From NCBI RefSeq assembly GCF_003641185.1, contig NZ_CP032758.1, forward strand, positions 1 through 49,266: a DNA stretch of 49,266 bases, in the 5' to 3' direction. A program made the position numbers and the translations under genes. Source of the stretch: Lactiplantibacillus pentosus (lineage in GTDB: Bacteria > Bacillota > Bacilli > Lactobacillales > Lactobacillaceae). This document shows, piece after piece, positions 1 through 9,113 of this stretch (its first letter is position 1; each line of letters begins with the position of its first letter). A model generated the notes under the pieces. That model was given only the letters and a program-made list of their open reading frames with translations. It had not been told where the DNA came from and ran no database searches.

Positions 1-1
1 T

Positions 2-45
2 AAAGCAGATTAAGTTACCCCAGTGGGCGGCTTAATCTGCTTTTT
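2..45 (+). terminator. Strong intrinsic terminator
   Basis: A perfect 13-bp inverted repeat (AAAGCAGATTAAG and its complement) encloses a 16-nt loop and is followed by a T-run. It would stop transcription entering from beyond the left end, so it insulates the replication region. Confidence 0.75.
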
Positions 46-125
46 GTGTAGTTAAGCCTAGAGGGAGAAGTGCTCCATGTTTGTTGAGACCTGTTAAGCT
101 AATCCCAATTAAAAATTAAATAAAC

Positions 126-179
126 AAAAAAATCCCCGTGGGGTCTAAGCCACGGGAACTCATAGAACTATCAACGAAT
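126..179 (-). ncRNA. Candidate antisense (countertranscript) RNA of the rep leader
   Basis: On the minus strand a promoter is visible: -35 TTGCCA (209-214), a 17-bp spacer and -10 TACAAT (186-191). It is followed about 45 nt later by a GC-rich hairpin (arms 135-141 and 150-156) and a run of T on that strand (126-132). The predicted RNA is about 54 nt and lies opposite the rep mRNA leader. In the pIP501/pAMbeta1 and pT181 plasmids such RNAs drive premature termination in the rep leader. The same role is inferred here because an attenuator sits just before rep. Confidence 0.5.
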
Positions 180-348
180 GAGTTAATTGTACTCGTGCCA
201 GTTATGTTTGGCAAGAATGCAGTTTGATGAATTTGACCGCCCTAAGAGCCAAGTTGGGGTTTAAATACCAAGTAGCCACGTTAACTGGAGCGATTGCTTA
301 AAAATCTAGTGTATGAAAGTTTAATTTTAATACATAAAAATGATGACT

Positions 349-372
349 AAGAACGCTACGGCGTTCTTTTTT
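349..372 (+). promoter_or_regulatory. Attenuator hairpin in front of rep
   Basis: A perfect 8-bp stem (AAGAACGC/GCGTTCTT) with a 4-nt loop runs straight into six T. This is a textbook intrinsic terminator placed four bases before the rep ribosome binding site. A terminator in that position makes sense only as a conditional one. Together with the upstream antisense RNA it suggests copy-number control by transcription attenuation. A sister hairpin with the same GCGTT/T-run/AGTAGG context occurs at 42400-42425. Confidence 0.6.
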
Positions 373-389
373 AGTAGGGGGTGAGCAGT

Positions 390-1928
390 ATGTCAACGAC
401 GAAAACAGCACAACAAGCGATTGATTTGATTTTGCATCAAGGGTTACGGGAAACTAAAGCCCGGCATAGTAACAGTAACGTCTTGAAGTTAGAAAAATCG
501 GTTTCGGGGCAACAAAATAAGCAAGGTGCGATTGCCATGTATCGTAGTAAAGGCCAAATGGCGAAAAGCTGGGGGACGATTTATACCTCCAAAGAAGCAG
601 TCTATGATAACTATACTAACAGCACGCATTGGACGCCCAATGTTTTTAATTATCTTACCTATACAGATGCGACTAAGCATTATGTAAAAGGGGCTAAGGA
701 ACAAAATTTAAGTCAGATCAATACGTTAGTGGTTGATGTTGACTACCGTGACGCTGAGGAGCGCCAAGCAAAGTTTGCCGAGGTTTGGGACACGGCGATG
801 TTGGACGTACAGTTTCTTCCAACCTTAATTTTGGCGACTACCAAGGGCTATCATATCTACTACGTCTTTGATAGGCCGGTTTTCGTCCGTCGTCATGCCA
901 ATGGTCAATTGCCAGCCGTCAGGGCTGCTAAAGCCATTGCTAAGTCGTTAAAGCAATACTACGCGCAAAAATTGCCGGCGGTTGATGTGACCTGCAACAG
1001 CTTTGGTGTTTTCAGAGTTCCGCGGCCGGACAATATTGAATACTTTGAGCCCAAAATGACGGTTGACTTCCAAGCTTTAATGACTTGGAGTATTAATTTT
1101 GCGAATGATCAGCACCAAATTAAGCCCCAAACTACTCAACGGTCTTTTTATGCTCGGCGGACTAGTCGCCAGGTTGACCAACCGTGGTTTCAAGCCTTAA
1201 TTAACCAAACGGACATTGATCAAAACGTGGGCTATGGTCGGCACAATACAATCTTCACGCTGGCCTTAGCTTGTTATTCTTCAAACGTGTTACAAGCCCA
1301 GTGTTTTGACATTTTGGACGAGTTTAACAGTAATCTTACCCACCCGCTGGCGACACAGCACGTTCAAAAAGTAATTAATGATGCTTATTCAGGTCAGTTC
1401 CATGCGGCCAGTCGTGAATATGTGAATGCGTTGCTAGAAACTTGGGTTCCCGATGCTGACAGGCGAGTTTATTTGCAGCGTTCGCAAACGACCTGGTACA
1501 AGTATGCGAAGCCACGTTCAGAACGCGTTAATAGTCATGTCCATGAATGGCAAGCAGATCTTATGGCTTACTTTAACCAAAGAATTTTCCAGGACAATAA
1601 TTGGTTTACCAAAACGTCTTTACGGCACATTTCCCAAGAATTAAATATTTGCTTAGGTAGTCTAACCAAGGCCCTGAAAGATCTAATTGATCAAGGCTTA
1701 GTTTATCGTGAAAAAGGTAGCGGTCGGCAAGCAACGAAGTTTGCGACTCGTAGTAGCTTGTTACAACATGCGATGAGGTTACAACGCCAACAGCGATTAA
1801 ACTATTGGATAACGGTTGCTCGGTTATTAGAACCCTCAGAAGAATTAGTGGCGCTACAACAATTGAGCCTTGATGCTCGCCAAGATCATCATCGCAATGC
1901 CCAATTGAATTTGCTAGATACGGGTTAG
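390..1928 (+). CDS. rep: Plasmid replication initiator with prim-pol (archaeo-eukaryotic primase) domain
   Basis: Likely theta-type initiator that primes plasmid replication. The N-terminal half shows the three prim-pol motifs in order: a DxD metal motif in LVVDVDYRD near residue 118, an x-H motif in TTKGYHIYYVF, and a downstream VDVTCNSFGVFRVPRPD segment. The C-terminal part (near residues 400-450) carries a winged-helix-like stretch that would bind the origin. The ATG at 390 is preferred to the GTG at 381 because the GTG lies inside the AGGGGG ribosome binding site. At 512 residues it has a normal length for lactobacillar primase-type Rep proteins, which is family knowledge. It is the only intact initiator in the window and is probably controlled by the attenuator in its leader. 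Confidence 0.8.
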   Translation: MSTTKTAQQAIDLILHQGLRETKARHSNSNVLKLEKSVSGQQNKQGAIAMYRSKGQMAKSWGTIYTSKEAVYDNYTNSTHWTPNVFNYLTYTDATKHYVKGAKEQNLSQINTLVVDVDYRDAEERQAKFAEVWDTAMLDVQFLPTLILATTKGYHIYYVFDRPVFVRRHANGQLPAVRAAKAIAKSLKQYYAQKLPAVDVTCNSFGVFRVPRPDNIEYFEPKMTVDFQALMTWSINFANDQHQIKPQTTQRSFYARRTSRQVDQPWFQALINQTDIDQNVGYGRHNTIFTLALACYSSNVLQAQCFDILDEFNSNLTHPLATQHVQKVINDAYSGQFHAASREYVNALLETWVPDADRRVYLQRSQTTWYKYAKPRSERVNSHVHEWQADLMAYFNQRIFQDNNWFTKTSLRHISQELNICLGSLTKALKDLIDQGLVYREKGSGRQATKFATRSSLLQHAMRLQRQQRLNYWITVARLLEPSEELVALQQLSLDARQDHHRNAQLNLLDTG

Positions 1929-2220
1929 AATTTAGTGTTCTAAAATGCCATTACGTATCTATAGTTCTGGACACGGGTTTCTTGGTTGGGGACTGGGCAG
2001 GCCTGCTGGGTGTTAACTGGGCTAGATTAGGGTGTTATTTAGTTATTAGTCGTCCCGTCGCCTCCAAACCGTTTAGAACTAACTTCTCACGTGAGACGCA
2101 TGATCACGATTCAAGCTACTCCGCCTAGGCGGGTTTTAAGCCGGGAATATTCGGCCATTATCAGTTGAGTAGTGTTGCTTGCTTTTGATGAGCAGTAGGT
2201 AAGCTAACTGTAAATCGAAA
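1929..2220. other. Intergenic region after rep
   Basis: No coding frame is convincing. A 12-bp perfect palindrome (CCGCCTAGGCGG, 2121-2132) followed by GTTTT could be a weak terminator for rep or a protein-binding site. Otherwise nothing recognisable. Confidence 0.35.
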
Positions 2221-2580
2221 GTGAGGGGTTTGGTTATGACAACGTTTTTTCAGTGGTTAGTGGTACTAGCGTCCGGGTATCAAGTGCCCGAAGCATTGCT
2301 TAATAATAATCAGTTAATTGATAAGCTTTTTGGAGGTGGAGAAGGGACTAATACGGCTAGAGTAATAAAGTTTTATTTAGAATGGCATAATGTGTTACAC
2401 ACGGATATTTTAGCGGTTCAGAAGATTATTGGGACGGTCAATGGGTGGATTTTATTAGGCCTGTATCACACGGCGCAAGCTTTAGAGAGTGTGTTTATGG
2501 CGGTTTTAAAACTGTTTGGTTTTTTTGCTAATTTTAATGTTGGTGAAATGGGCACCCTTTATAAGACCATCGTGTTATTA

Positions 2581-3429
2581 GAACTTGTTTAAAATCTAAT
2601 ATATTTGGTATGATAGTTCAAAAAAGGTGATTAGTCATGAACTACCCAAGCAATATTTCCCGCCAACAATTTGAACTCATTCGTCCCGACTTAGAAGCTG
2701 CACGGCGTTCAACGAGGCCTCGAAAGTATGATCTTTATGAGTTGTTCTGTGCAGTTGTCTATGTTTTAAGAACTGGCTGTCAATGGCGCGAGTTACCAGT
2801 TGATTTTCCTCGCTGGCAATTGGTCTATTACTATTATCGCGTATGGTCTGAGGAACAGATTATTGATGAACTATCAATCTTAGATCAGTGTTTAAAAAAA
2901 TTGTCTTTACCCTACGGGAAAAACAGTCACGCTCGGCTAGAACATCTTTCATAATCATTGACGCCCAAAGCGTTAAAAATACCGATACTGCTGAGCATCG
3001 CGGCTACGACGGTGGTAAACGCATATCCGGCATCAAACGCCACCTAGCGGTTGATATTAACGGCTTACCACAAGCAATTCACATCACCACGGCCAATGTT
3101 TCCGACCGTAATGGAGCCAGTGCCATGTTAGCTCTAAATTCTGGGCATTTACAGCAAGTTAAATCGGTTCTTGTCGATGGTGGCTACACTGGATCGAATT
3201 TTGCCGCTGATGTTTACACTAATTTAAACGCCACCGTCCAGGTGGCTAAACGCAATGAGCTTCATAAATTCGAAGTACTGCCACAACGCTGGATCGTTGA
3301 ACGTTCCTTCAGTTGGTTGGATAAATGTCGACGACTTTGGAAGAACTGTGAGCGTAAACTCAATTCAAGTCGTCAAATGGTTATCTTAGCGTTTCTGGTA
3401 TTACTCCTAAGAAGATTTTAAACAGGTTC
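2581..3429 (+). mobile_element. IS5-family element, copy a (849 bp, complete)
   Basis: The ends are imperfect inverted repeats beginning GAACYTGTTTAAAATCT, and the element is flanked by a TTA direct repeat (2578-2580 and 3430-3432). This size, the 3-bp TNA-type target and the two overlapping frames fit the IS427 subgroup of IS5. It is the same element as the copy at 43931-44779, in opposite orientation. A 5' piece of this variant also sits inside 4932-5122. Confidence 0.85.
2637..3421 (+). CDS. IS5-family transposase (orfA/orfB, -1 frameshift)
   Basis: orfA (2637-2954) carries the N-terminal IS5 region with KYDLYELFCAVVYVLRTGC. orfB (2888-3421) supplies the DDE catalytic core: D in IIDAQSVKNTD, D in VDGGYTG and E in WIVERSFSWLDKCRRLWKN. 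The two frames overlap around a T TTA AAA AAA slippery run near 2890, so the active protein is probably made by programmed -1 frameshifting, as known for this subgroup. All catalytic residues are present, so this copy is potentially active. Confidence 0.85.
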
Positions 3430-3620
3430 TTAGGATTTGCGCTTTTAACGATTGGTTTAGGTTATTTGCTGGTTGAGAATATTTTTCGGGCAAAGACGAA
3501 ATTACACGAGGTTGTCACTAACCTGGTGGTGGTAATTGCAATCTTAGTAATGTTGCAATTTGGCACTAATTTGTTTAGTCAATTCGCGATGGCTGGTGCC
3601 TAAGATATTGTAGGTAATAA

Positions 3621-4501
3621 GAACGTGTTTAGAATCTTTTCAAGAGTATTCGCAGGAAGGCTAAGCTAATCATCATCTTACTGGTGTTCAGCTTTCGCTC
3701 ACAATTGCGCCAGAGGCGCCGATATTTTCCTAGCCAGCTAAAACTGCGTTCGATAACCCAGCGTTGCGGGGTCACTTGACCGTGCCTAAGGTCACTCTGT
3801 TTAGCAATAATGACTTCAGCGTTAATCATTGCCTGAACTGATTGAGCAAAGTTGTTACCAGTATAACCACCATCGGCCATTACTCGTTGAACCAGGTCAA
3901 ACTGTGATTTGTTTAACGCCAGTAGCGCATTGGCGCCATCACGCTCAGAAACATTGGCGGTTGTCACATGGACTGCCATCGGCAGCCCATTGATATCTAC
4001 AGCAAGATGGCGCTTAATCCCACTCACCTTTTTACCACCATCGTAGCCGCTACTTTCAGCAGGATCGGTATTCTTGACACTTTGAGCATCTAGAATGATG
4101 AACGATGTATAAACTGAACGCTTCTGAGCCAACCGATGTTGGCTGACAATTTTTTTAAAACCTTATCCAGAGGAGTGATACCAGCAGGAGATGGCGTTTT
4201 AGTCCAAAGTAACCAGCTAATAATAGACGGTTTCCCATTTAGGAAAATCGCTGGGTAAATCGCGCCAAACGCACCCATTTTTCAAGGTATAAAGCAGGGC
4301 ACAAAAGATATCATATAAATCAACCTTTCTTGGCTTAGTCCGCTTACGTATGCCTTCTAGATCTGTCCGGATTAGTTCAAATTGTCCACGAGAGATGTCG
4401 CTACTATAATGGTGTGCAAAGCTTTTCATGGATTAAAAACTCCTGTTTTTGATCTAATTTAACTAAAATCAAATCGAATGTCAAAGTATCCAAACACGTT
4501 C
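3621..4501 (-). mobile_element. IS5-family element, copy b (881 bp), different variant
   Basis: The ends read GAACGTGTTTAGAATC and its imperfect complement. The flanking triplets differ (TAA at 3618-3620, TGA at 4502-4504), and the two flanks belong to unrelated genes (conjugation relic and Rep_3 relic). The copy therefore marks a recombination or deletion junction rather than a simple insertion. Confidence 0.75.
3629..4429 (-). pseudogene. IS5-family transposase with frameshifted orfA
   Basis: orfB (3629-4132) is intact with the DDE residues (LDAQSVKNTD, ADGGYTG, ERSFSWLGKYRRLWRNCER). orfA starts at 4429 (MKSFAHHYSSDISRGQFELI) but hits a TAG after VYY. The expected continuation WLLWTKTPSPAG is in the next frame (4090-4278), so about one base has been lost near 4220. 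The normal frameshift product cannot be made unless this lesion is also bypassed. Confidence 0.7.
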
Positions 4502-5160
4502 TGAGGATCTTTTGGTATGTATTTTCAATATCATCAATAAAACGTTTATTTGCGGTTGGTTTATAGTTACTAAGCTCTTTTAACTGGTCAAAAGAGAAAC
4601 GAACAGTTTTATTCCCTTGATCCCGCATGCGGGAAACAATTGAAAAAAATAAATTCATCTCAATTGGGGTAAATTTTCTCAAGGGAATAGTATTCAACTC
4701 AGGATCATACTTAACTAAGAACCTGTTTGAAATCTAGCTAATTTGGTATGATAGTTCAAAAAAGGTGATCAGTAATGAATTATCCCAGTAATATTTCTCG
4801 CCGACAATTTGAACTAGTCCGTCCCATTTTAGAAGGTGCACGACAATCAACCAGACCACGGAAATATGATCTTTACGACTTATTTTGCGCGGTGGCCTAT
4901 GTTTTAAAAACCGGCTGTCAGTGGCGGCAGTTCTTAAAACATAGACAACTGCACAGAACAACTCATAAAGATCATACTTTCGAGGCCTCGTTGAACGCCG
5001 TGCAGCTTCTAAGTCGGGACGAATGAGTTCAAATTGTTGGCGGGAAATATTGCTTGGGTAGTTCATGACTAATCACCTTTTTTGAACTATCATACCAAAT
5101 ATATTAGATTTTAAACAAGTTCTTAAAAAGATTTTAAACAGATTCTAACTCATTAGACAT
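4502..5160 (-). pseudogene. Rep_3-family plasmid replication initiator, broken twice by IS5
   Basis: The ATG at 5160 follows AGGTGATAATC. Four codons (MSNE) are followed at the TAA target (5146-5148) by IS5 debris. The frame resumes at 4718, giving LVKYDPELNTIPLRKFTPI and on through FSFDQLKELSNYKPTAN to QKIL, where IS5 copy b cuts it off. Joining the two pieces through a single target triplet restores one continuous frame, a clean footprint of insertion. The sequence is typical of the N-terminal winged-helix domain of Rep_3 (PF01051) initiators in Lactobacillus theta plasmids. About 80 of a usual 300 residues remain, so it is non-functional. Confidence 0.8.
4719..5145. mobile_element. Nested IS5 remnant: two 5' ends facing each other plus a 3' tip
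   Basis: Three pieces are joined. 4719-4931 (+) is the left end and orfA start of one IS5 variant. 4932-5122 (-) is the left end of the copy-a variant in inverted orientation. 5123-5145 (+) is the right-end tip of the first variant. The outer flanks are the same TAA triplet (4716-4718 and 5146-5148), so the outer element jumped first and was later invaded and deleted. No intact transposase remains. Confidence 0.75.
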
Positions 5161-5165
5161 GATTA

Positions 5166-5345
5166 TCACCTCAAACACATATTAAAATAAAAGTACCTTT
5201 TTATCAAGTACAGAACTTATAAAGGTACTTGATAAACAGACAAAAGGTACTTGATAACCTTCTGTGATCCTTGGGAGAGTAAGGCTCAATAGGGGTCTAA
5301 AAGAGGTTTAAAAGAGGTTTATAAAAGAGGTATAAAAGAGGCACT
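5166..5345. repeat. Iteron-like origin remnant of the Rep_3 replicon
   Basis: Upstream of the Rep_3 start the motif GTACTTGATAA occurs three times (near 5187-5208 inverted, near 5227 and near 5249 direct). Further out, AAAAGAGG occurs four times at 10-13 base spacing (5298-5342). Direct repeats beside a Rep_3 gene are the usual initiator-binding iterons. Because the initiator is destroyed, the site is probably inert unless a related Rep is supplied in trans. Confidence 0.55.
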
Positions 5346-6109
5346 ACTGTACGAGACCAAAACCTAGAAACAAAAAACACAAAGGAGTGAGCTAAAAACA
5401 GGCTCACATTCAACTCCAGTCGCTACGCTCCTTGCGCCTTACTCTGTTCGTTGCCAGATAAGGTGTAACAAGCCACGTTTATTCGGGCGCTGACGCCCCG
5501 AACCCCGTCCAAGCTGAACCAGCTTGACCGCTTTTTCACTCGCCGTTAGGCAGGAAAGCAAAGTTTCTATAAAACTTTGGCTTTCGCCATTTCAGTGTTA
5601 AGACTGATTTAGAGCTGTCAATTCCTTATGCTCCCACGCTACGCTCGTCCGCTACCATTGACAGCAAACAGTTAGTTTTTCTGAATCTTAACAAGAATTC
5701 AACTGCTATGTTCGTTTTTAAGGGCCTTATTTTTCGTTTTTAGCGGTTTTGAGACTGTTTATATATTTATCCAAAGCAAAAACAAAAAGCCCTCAACAGG
5801 CTCTTAGAGGGCTAAATAACGAAGCCAGGACGATTAATAATAGCTTCTTGTCTTTTTTCAAAATATAAGAAGCTGTCTAGTATCTGCTGCTGGCGATTAA
5901 TCTAACAGTGCTGCTAGACTGCGGCGCCGCTGTTTCGAGTTCAAATCACCGCTCTTTCTCTACTTCGCCTTCCTCCTCAATAGCAAAGGGTCCCCCGCTT
6001 ATAGTTCATCTCCTTGCTCAGTTTTGCATTTAGCACTAGCATTGTTCACAGTTTAGCGACTAGAAAACGTGCACGTTGCCCACGCCACCGGCGGCCCGGG
6101 CCAAATCTT
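5346..6109. other. Non-coding stretch between origin remnant and ATPase island
   Basis: No protein frame is convincing. There are many short palindromes (for example GGGCGCTGACGCCCC near 5488) and one clear terminator acting on the minus strand (5788-5813). The stretch 5925-5960 has a tRNA-T-arm-like look but does not fold as a tRNA. Confidence 0.4.
5788..5813 (-). terminator. Intrinsic terminator (minus strand)
   Basis: AGCCCTC/GAGGGCT stem with a 12-nt loop, followed on the minus strand by TTTTTGTTTTTG. Confidence 0.6.
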
Positions 6110-6139
6110 TTGACAGCAACATTAGGTATCCTTTAAACT
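6110..6139 (+). promoter_or_regulatory. Promoter of the P-type ATPase gene
   Basis: A consensus -35 TTGACA (6110-6115) is followed after 18 bp by TAAACT (6134-6139). The leader that follows contains a long extended hairpin (outer arms CAAGAA 6185-6190 / TTCTTG 6214-6219, inner arms GCTTTC 6192-6197 / GAAAGC 6206-6211) ending 30 bases before the start codon. This may be regulatory, but it does not match a riboswitch I recognise. Confidence 0.45.
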
Positions 6140-6249
6140 AGCAATAAAAGGTAACTAATTCAAAAAACTCGGTTGGGCGGTGCTCAAGAAAGCTTTCTCG
6201 GGGAGGAAAGCGATTCTTGGGTGCGGCCTTTTCTTATTGGAGGAAACTT

Positions 6250-9054
6250 ATGACCCCTTACAACGAACACAAAGCAGATGTCCTAAAGCGCTTGGCCACC
6301 AGCCGGCAAAGCGGCCTCACCAGTGAAGAAGCACAGGCCCGGCTCACCCAGCATGGCCCCAACGCCTTGGCCGCCAGCAAGCCCCTACCAGCCTGGCGCC
6401 AGTTTTTGGCCACCTTGAAAGAACCTTTGGTGATTATTTTATTCATCGCCGTGCTATTGGCCTGGGCCAGCGCCGGCTATGACTTCTTCGTGCGCCACGA
6501 CCCCAGCCATGGTATGGCGGCAGTGTATGAAAGCATTGCGATTCTGCTGCTGATTTTCGTTAATGCCGGCCTCTCCTTCTGGCAAGCCAAAAGCGCACAA
6601 AAATCCCTGGACGCCCTGAAGGTGATGGCGGATCACCACGCCAAGGCCCTGCGCGATGGCGACTGGCTGACGGTGCCAGCCACCGAGCTGGTGCCTGGCG
6701 ATATTGTCAGTGTCAAAACCGGCGACTTCATCGAAGCCGACGTTCGCTGGCTACATGTCGCCGAGCTGCAAACCAACGAAGCCCACCTCACCGGCGAAGC
6801 GGAACCTGTGCAAAAACAAACCCACGCATTGGGCGCTGACGTGCAAATCGGTGACCGCACCAACATGGGCTTTTCTGGTGCGACAGTGACGCATGGTAAC
6901 GGCCTCGGGGTGGTGGTTGCGACCGGCATGCAAACCGAGCTGGGCAAAATCGCCACCTTGCTGGATCAAGTCAAGGACAAAAAGACCCCGATTGAACGCA
7001 CCATTGCGCGCCTGACCACCAAACTGATGATGGTGGCGATGGTGATTGTGGCGTTCACGTTGCTGGTGGAGCTCTTGAAAGCCTATCAGCAAACTGGCAG
7101 TCTCTCCTTCGCTGCGCTGGCCGAATCCCTCTCTACGGCGATTGCCTTGGCGGTGGCCGCGATTCCCGATGCGCTACCGGCGGTGCTGTCAATTGTGCTC
7201 ACGGTCGGGGCCACGATGCTGGCCAAAAACAACGGTCTGATCAAGTCCCTGAACAGTGTGGAAACCCTAGGGGCCACCAGCTACATTGCCTCAGATAAAA
7301 CTGGTACCTTGACCAAAAATGAAATGACTGTCACCCGGTTTTATGCCAATGGCGCCAGTTATGTGGTGGAAGGCGACGGCTATGAACCAGTAGGCGAAAT
7401 CATCCCTGATGACGAAGCCGACACCCCCGGCTTTTCGCGCTTCATGATGGCCGCTGTCCTGAATAACGAAGCGGCGATTCAAACCGACGACGAAGGCCGC
7501 AGCCGCCCGTATGGCAACCCCACCGACGTAGCGCTGGTAGTGATGGGCCACAAATTTGGTATCGATCGCGATACGATTTTGAGCAAAGACCAGGCGCAGG
7601 ACATCGACATCATTCGCGAACTGCCGTTTGACAGCGACCGTAAAATGATGAGTGTCGTCATTAAAGATGGCGACCAGTATCAGGTGCTGACTAAAGGTGC
7701 GCCAGACGTGATTTTAGCCAAAACTGATGCCATTCTGGACCACGACCAACTCGTAACATTGCCAGCTGGTCAAACTGCGGTAGAAGCGCAGGTCAACCGC
7801 TTTGCCGAACAGGCGCTGCGGACGCTGGCGGTGACGCTGCGTGACATCGACGAGGACCTGGCGTTGCATGGTAGCACCGCTGAGCTTGAGCAGCACCTGA
7901 CCTTACTAGGCATTGCCGGCATCATTGACCCGCCGCGGCCGGAAGTGCGTCAAAGTGTGACCACCTTGCACCAAGCCGGTATTCAGGTCGTGATGATCAC
8001 CGGCGATCACGCAGTCACCGCCCGCGCGATTGCCTTAAAGCTGGGCATTGTCACCGACCCTAGCGCCCGGGTAGTGGAAGGCAAGCAGCTGGAAGCCATG
8101 ACCGATGAAGATTTGTTCCGGCTCGCGCCAAGCATCCGCGTATACGCCCGGGTGTCGCCGGAACACAAGCAGCGCATCGTGCGCGCCTTGCAGCGGCATG
8201 GCGAAACCGTGGCCATGACTGGTGATGGCATCAATGACGCGCCAGCCTTACGCGCTGCTGACATTGGCATTGCCATGGGCATTAATGGCACCGAAGTCAC
8301 CAAAGACGCCGCAGATCTGATTTTACTGGATGATAAATTCACCACCATCGAGCGCAGTGTCCGCGCCGGCCGCACCATTTTTGGCAATATCAAAAACTTT
8401 ATGCGGCATGAGTTAACCACCAATGTCGCCGAGGTGTTGGCGCTGCTGTTCGGCGTGCTACTGATGACGCAACCCGTCGGCCAAGTGGCGGCCACCACCC
8501 CAACATTAACGGCGCTGATGGTGCTGTGGGTGAACATGATTTCCGATGCTTTACCGAGCTTTGCCCTCGGCTATGATGTGCCAGAAGCCGACCTCATGAA
8601 CCAGCCGCCGCGCAATGTGAAACAATCCATTTTGCATGGCATGCTCGGGCGCATCTTCCTGCGCGGTATTGTGATGGGTGGGCTCGTGTATGTCGCCTTC
8701 ATCTGGGCTGCCAGTCAAGGCATGAGCGGCGCAGAAGCGCAAACCCTCGCCTTTTTGACCCTGGTGTTTGGCCAGCTGTGGCATGTGTTCGACGCGCGTA
8801 GCACCCGCACTTTGTTCGCCCGCAACCCGTTTGAAAACTATCAGTTGCTGCTGGCAGTGGCTTTCGCGGCGGTGGCTTCATTACTTGTCACCATCATGCC
8901 GTTCTTCAACGAAGTGATGGGGACCGCGCCACTTTCTAGCACGCTGTATGCTGCGGTAGTCTTTATCCCGGCGCTACCGACCCTCATTTTGTCTGGAATC
9001 AAAGAACTGTGGCTGCGTTGGCATCGCCCGCCGGTAGCCCCAGAGCATGATTAA
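6250..9054 (+). CDS. P-type cation-transporting ATPase (Ca2+/PMCA-like, P2 type)
   Basis: ATP-driven cation pump of the cytoplasmic membrane, 934 residues. The start at 6250 follows GGAGGAAACTT. Domains in order: N-terminal cation-ATPase segment (1-70), membrane helices, actuator motif TGEAEP (181-186), phosphorylation motif SDKTGTLT with D349, nucleotide-binding domain with TKGAPD, hinge motif TGDGINDAP (657-665), and six C-terminal helices. The ion site in helix M4 reads PDALP (306-310), where calcium pumps normally have PEGLP. M5 keeps Glu (VAEVLALL) and M6 keeps Asn and Asp (WVNMISDALP), so the transported ion is uncertain (Ca2+, Mn2+, or Na+/K+-like). The gene is clearly richer in G+C and in GCC/CTG-type codons than its neighbours, a sign of recent transfer. 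Confidence 0.85.
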   Translation: MTPYNEHKADVLKRLATSRQSGLTSEEAQARLTQHGPNALAASKPLPAWRQFLATLKEPLVIILFIAVLLAWASAGYDFFVRHDPSHGMAAVYESIAILLLIFVNAGLSFWQAKSAQKSLDALKVMADHHAKALRDGDWLTVPATELVPGDIVSVKTGDFIEADVRWLHVAELQTNEAHLTGEAEPVQKQTHALGADVQIGDRTNMGFSGATVTHGNGLGVVVATGMQTELGKIATLLDQVKDKKTPIERTIARLTTKLMMVAMVIVAFTLLVELLKAYQQTGSLSFAALAESLSTAIALAVAAIPDALPAVLSIVLTVGATMLAKNNGLIKSLNSVETLGATSYIASDKTGTLTKNEMTVTRFYANGASYVVEGDGYEPVGEIIPDDEADTPGFSRFMMAAVLNNEAAIQTDDEGRSRPYGNPTDVALVVMGHKFGIDRDTILSKDQAQDIDIIRELPFDSDRKMMSVVIKDGDQYQVLTKGAPDVILAKTDAILDHDQLVTLPAGQTAVEAQVNRFAEQALRTLAVTLRDIDEDLALHGSTAELEQHLTLLGIAGIIDPPRPEVRQSVTTLHQAGIQVVMITGDHAVTARAIALKLGIVTDPSARVVEGKQLEAMTDEDLFRLAPSIRVYARVSPEHKQRIVRALQRHGETVAMTGDGINDAPALRAADIGIAMGINGTEVTKDAADLILLDDKFTTIERSVRAGRTIFGNIKNFMRHELTTNVAEVLALLFGVLLMTQPVGQVAATTPTLTALMVLWVNMISDALPSFALGYDVPEADLMNQPPRNVKQSILHGMLGRIFLRGIVMGGLVYVAFIWAASQGMSGAEAQTLAFLTLVFGQLWHVFDARSTRTLFARNPFENYQLLLAVAFAAVASLLVTIMPFFNEVMGTAPLSSTLYAAVVFIPALPTLILSGIKELWLRWHRPPVAPEHD

Positions 9055-9113
9055 AGATTGTTTTTTCGGGCCAGATTGCCTACAATCGGGGTAACCATAT
9101 CGAGGTGAGCCAG

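Larger units (their letters stand above)
2236..3603 (+). pseudogene. Conjugation-type membrane protein gene, split by IS5
   Basis: The first 115 codons run from the ATG at 2236 (GAGG upstream) to 2580. An IS5 copy with a TTA target duplication interrupts the frame, and the reading frame resumes cleanly at 3433 for 56 codons to a TAA. Removing the IS and one TTA restores a protein of about 171 residues. It has hydrophobic segments near both ends (for example GWILLGLY and VVVIAILVMLQFG) and a conserved-looking NNNQLIDKLF stretch. It resembles the N-terminal part of TrsL/TrbL-like (VirB6-type) membrane proteins of Gram-positive type IV secretion systems. That assignment rests on general resemblance only. 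No other transfer gene is nearby, so it is a relic. Confidence 0.5.

Noticed and set aside
5920..5965. Stretch resembling a tRNA T-arm (TTTCGAGTTCAAATC)
   Set aside because: No acceptor, D or anticodon stem can be drawn around it, so it is not called as a tRNA.
6170..6249. Manganese (yybP-ykoY) riboswitch before the P-type ATPase
   Set aside because: A purine-rich loop is present but the second conserved loop and the closing helix are not; only a plain extended hairpin can be supported.
6258..8881. Many long minus-strand frames inside the ATPase gene
   Set aside because: They are the usual shadows of a GC-rich coding sequence and have no initiation signals.
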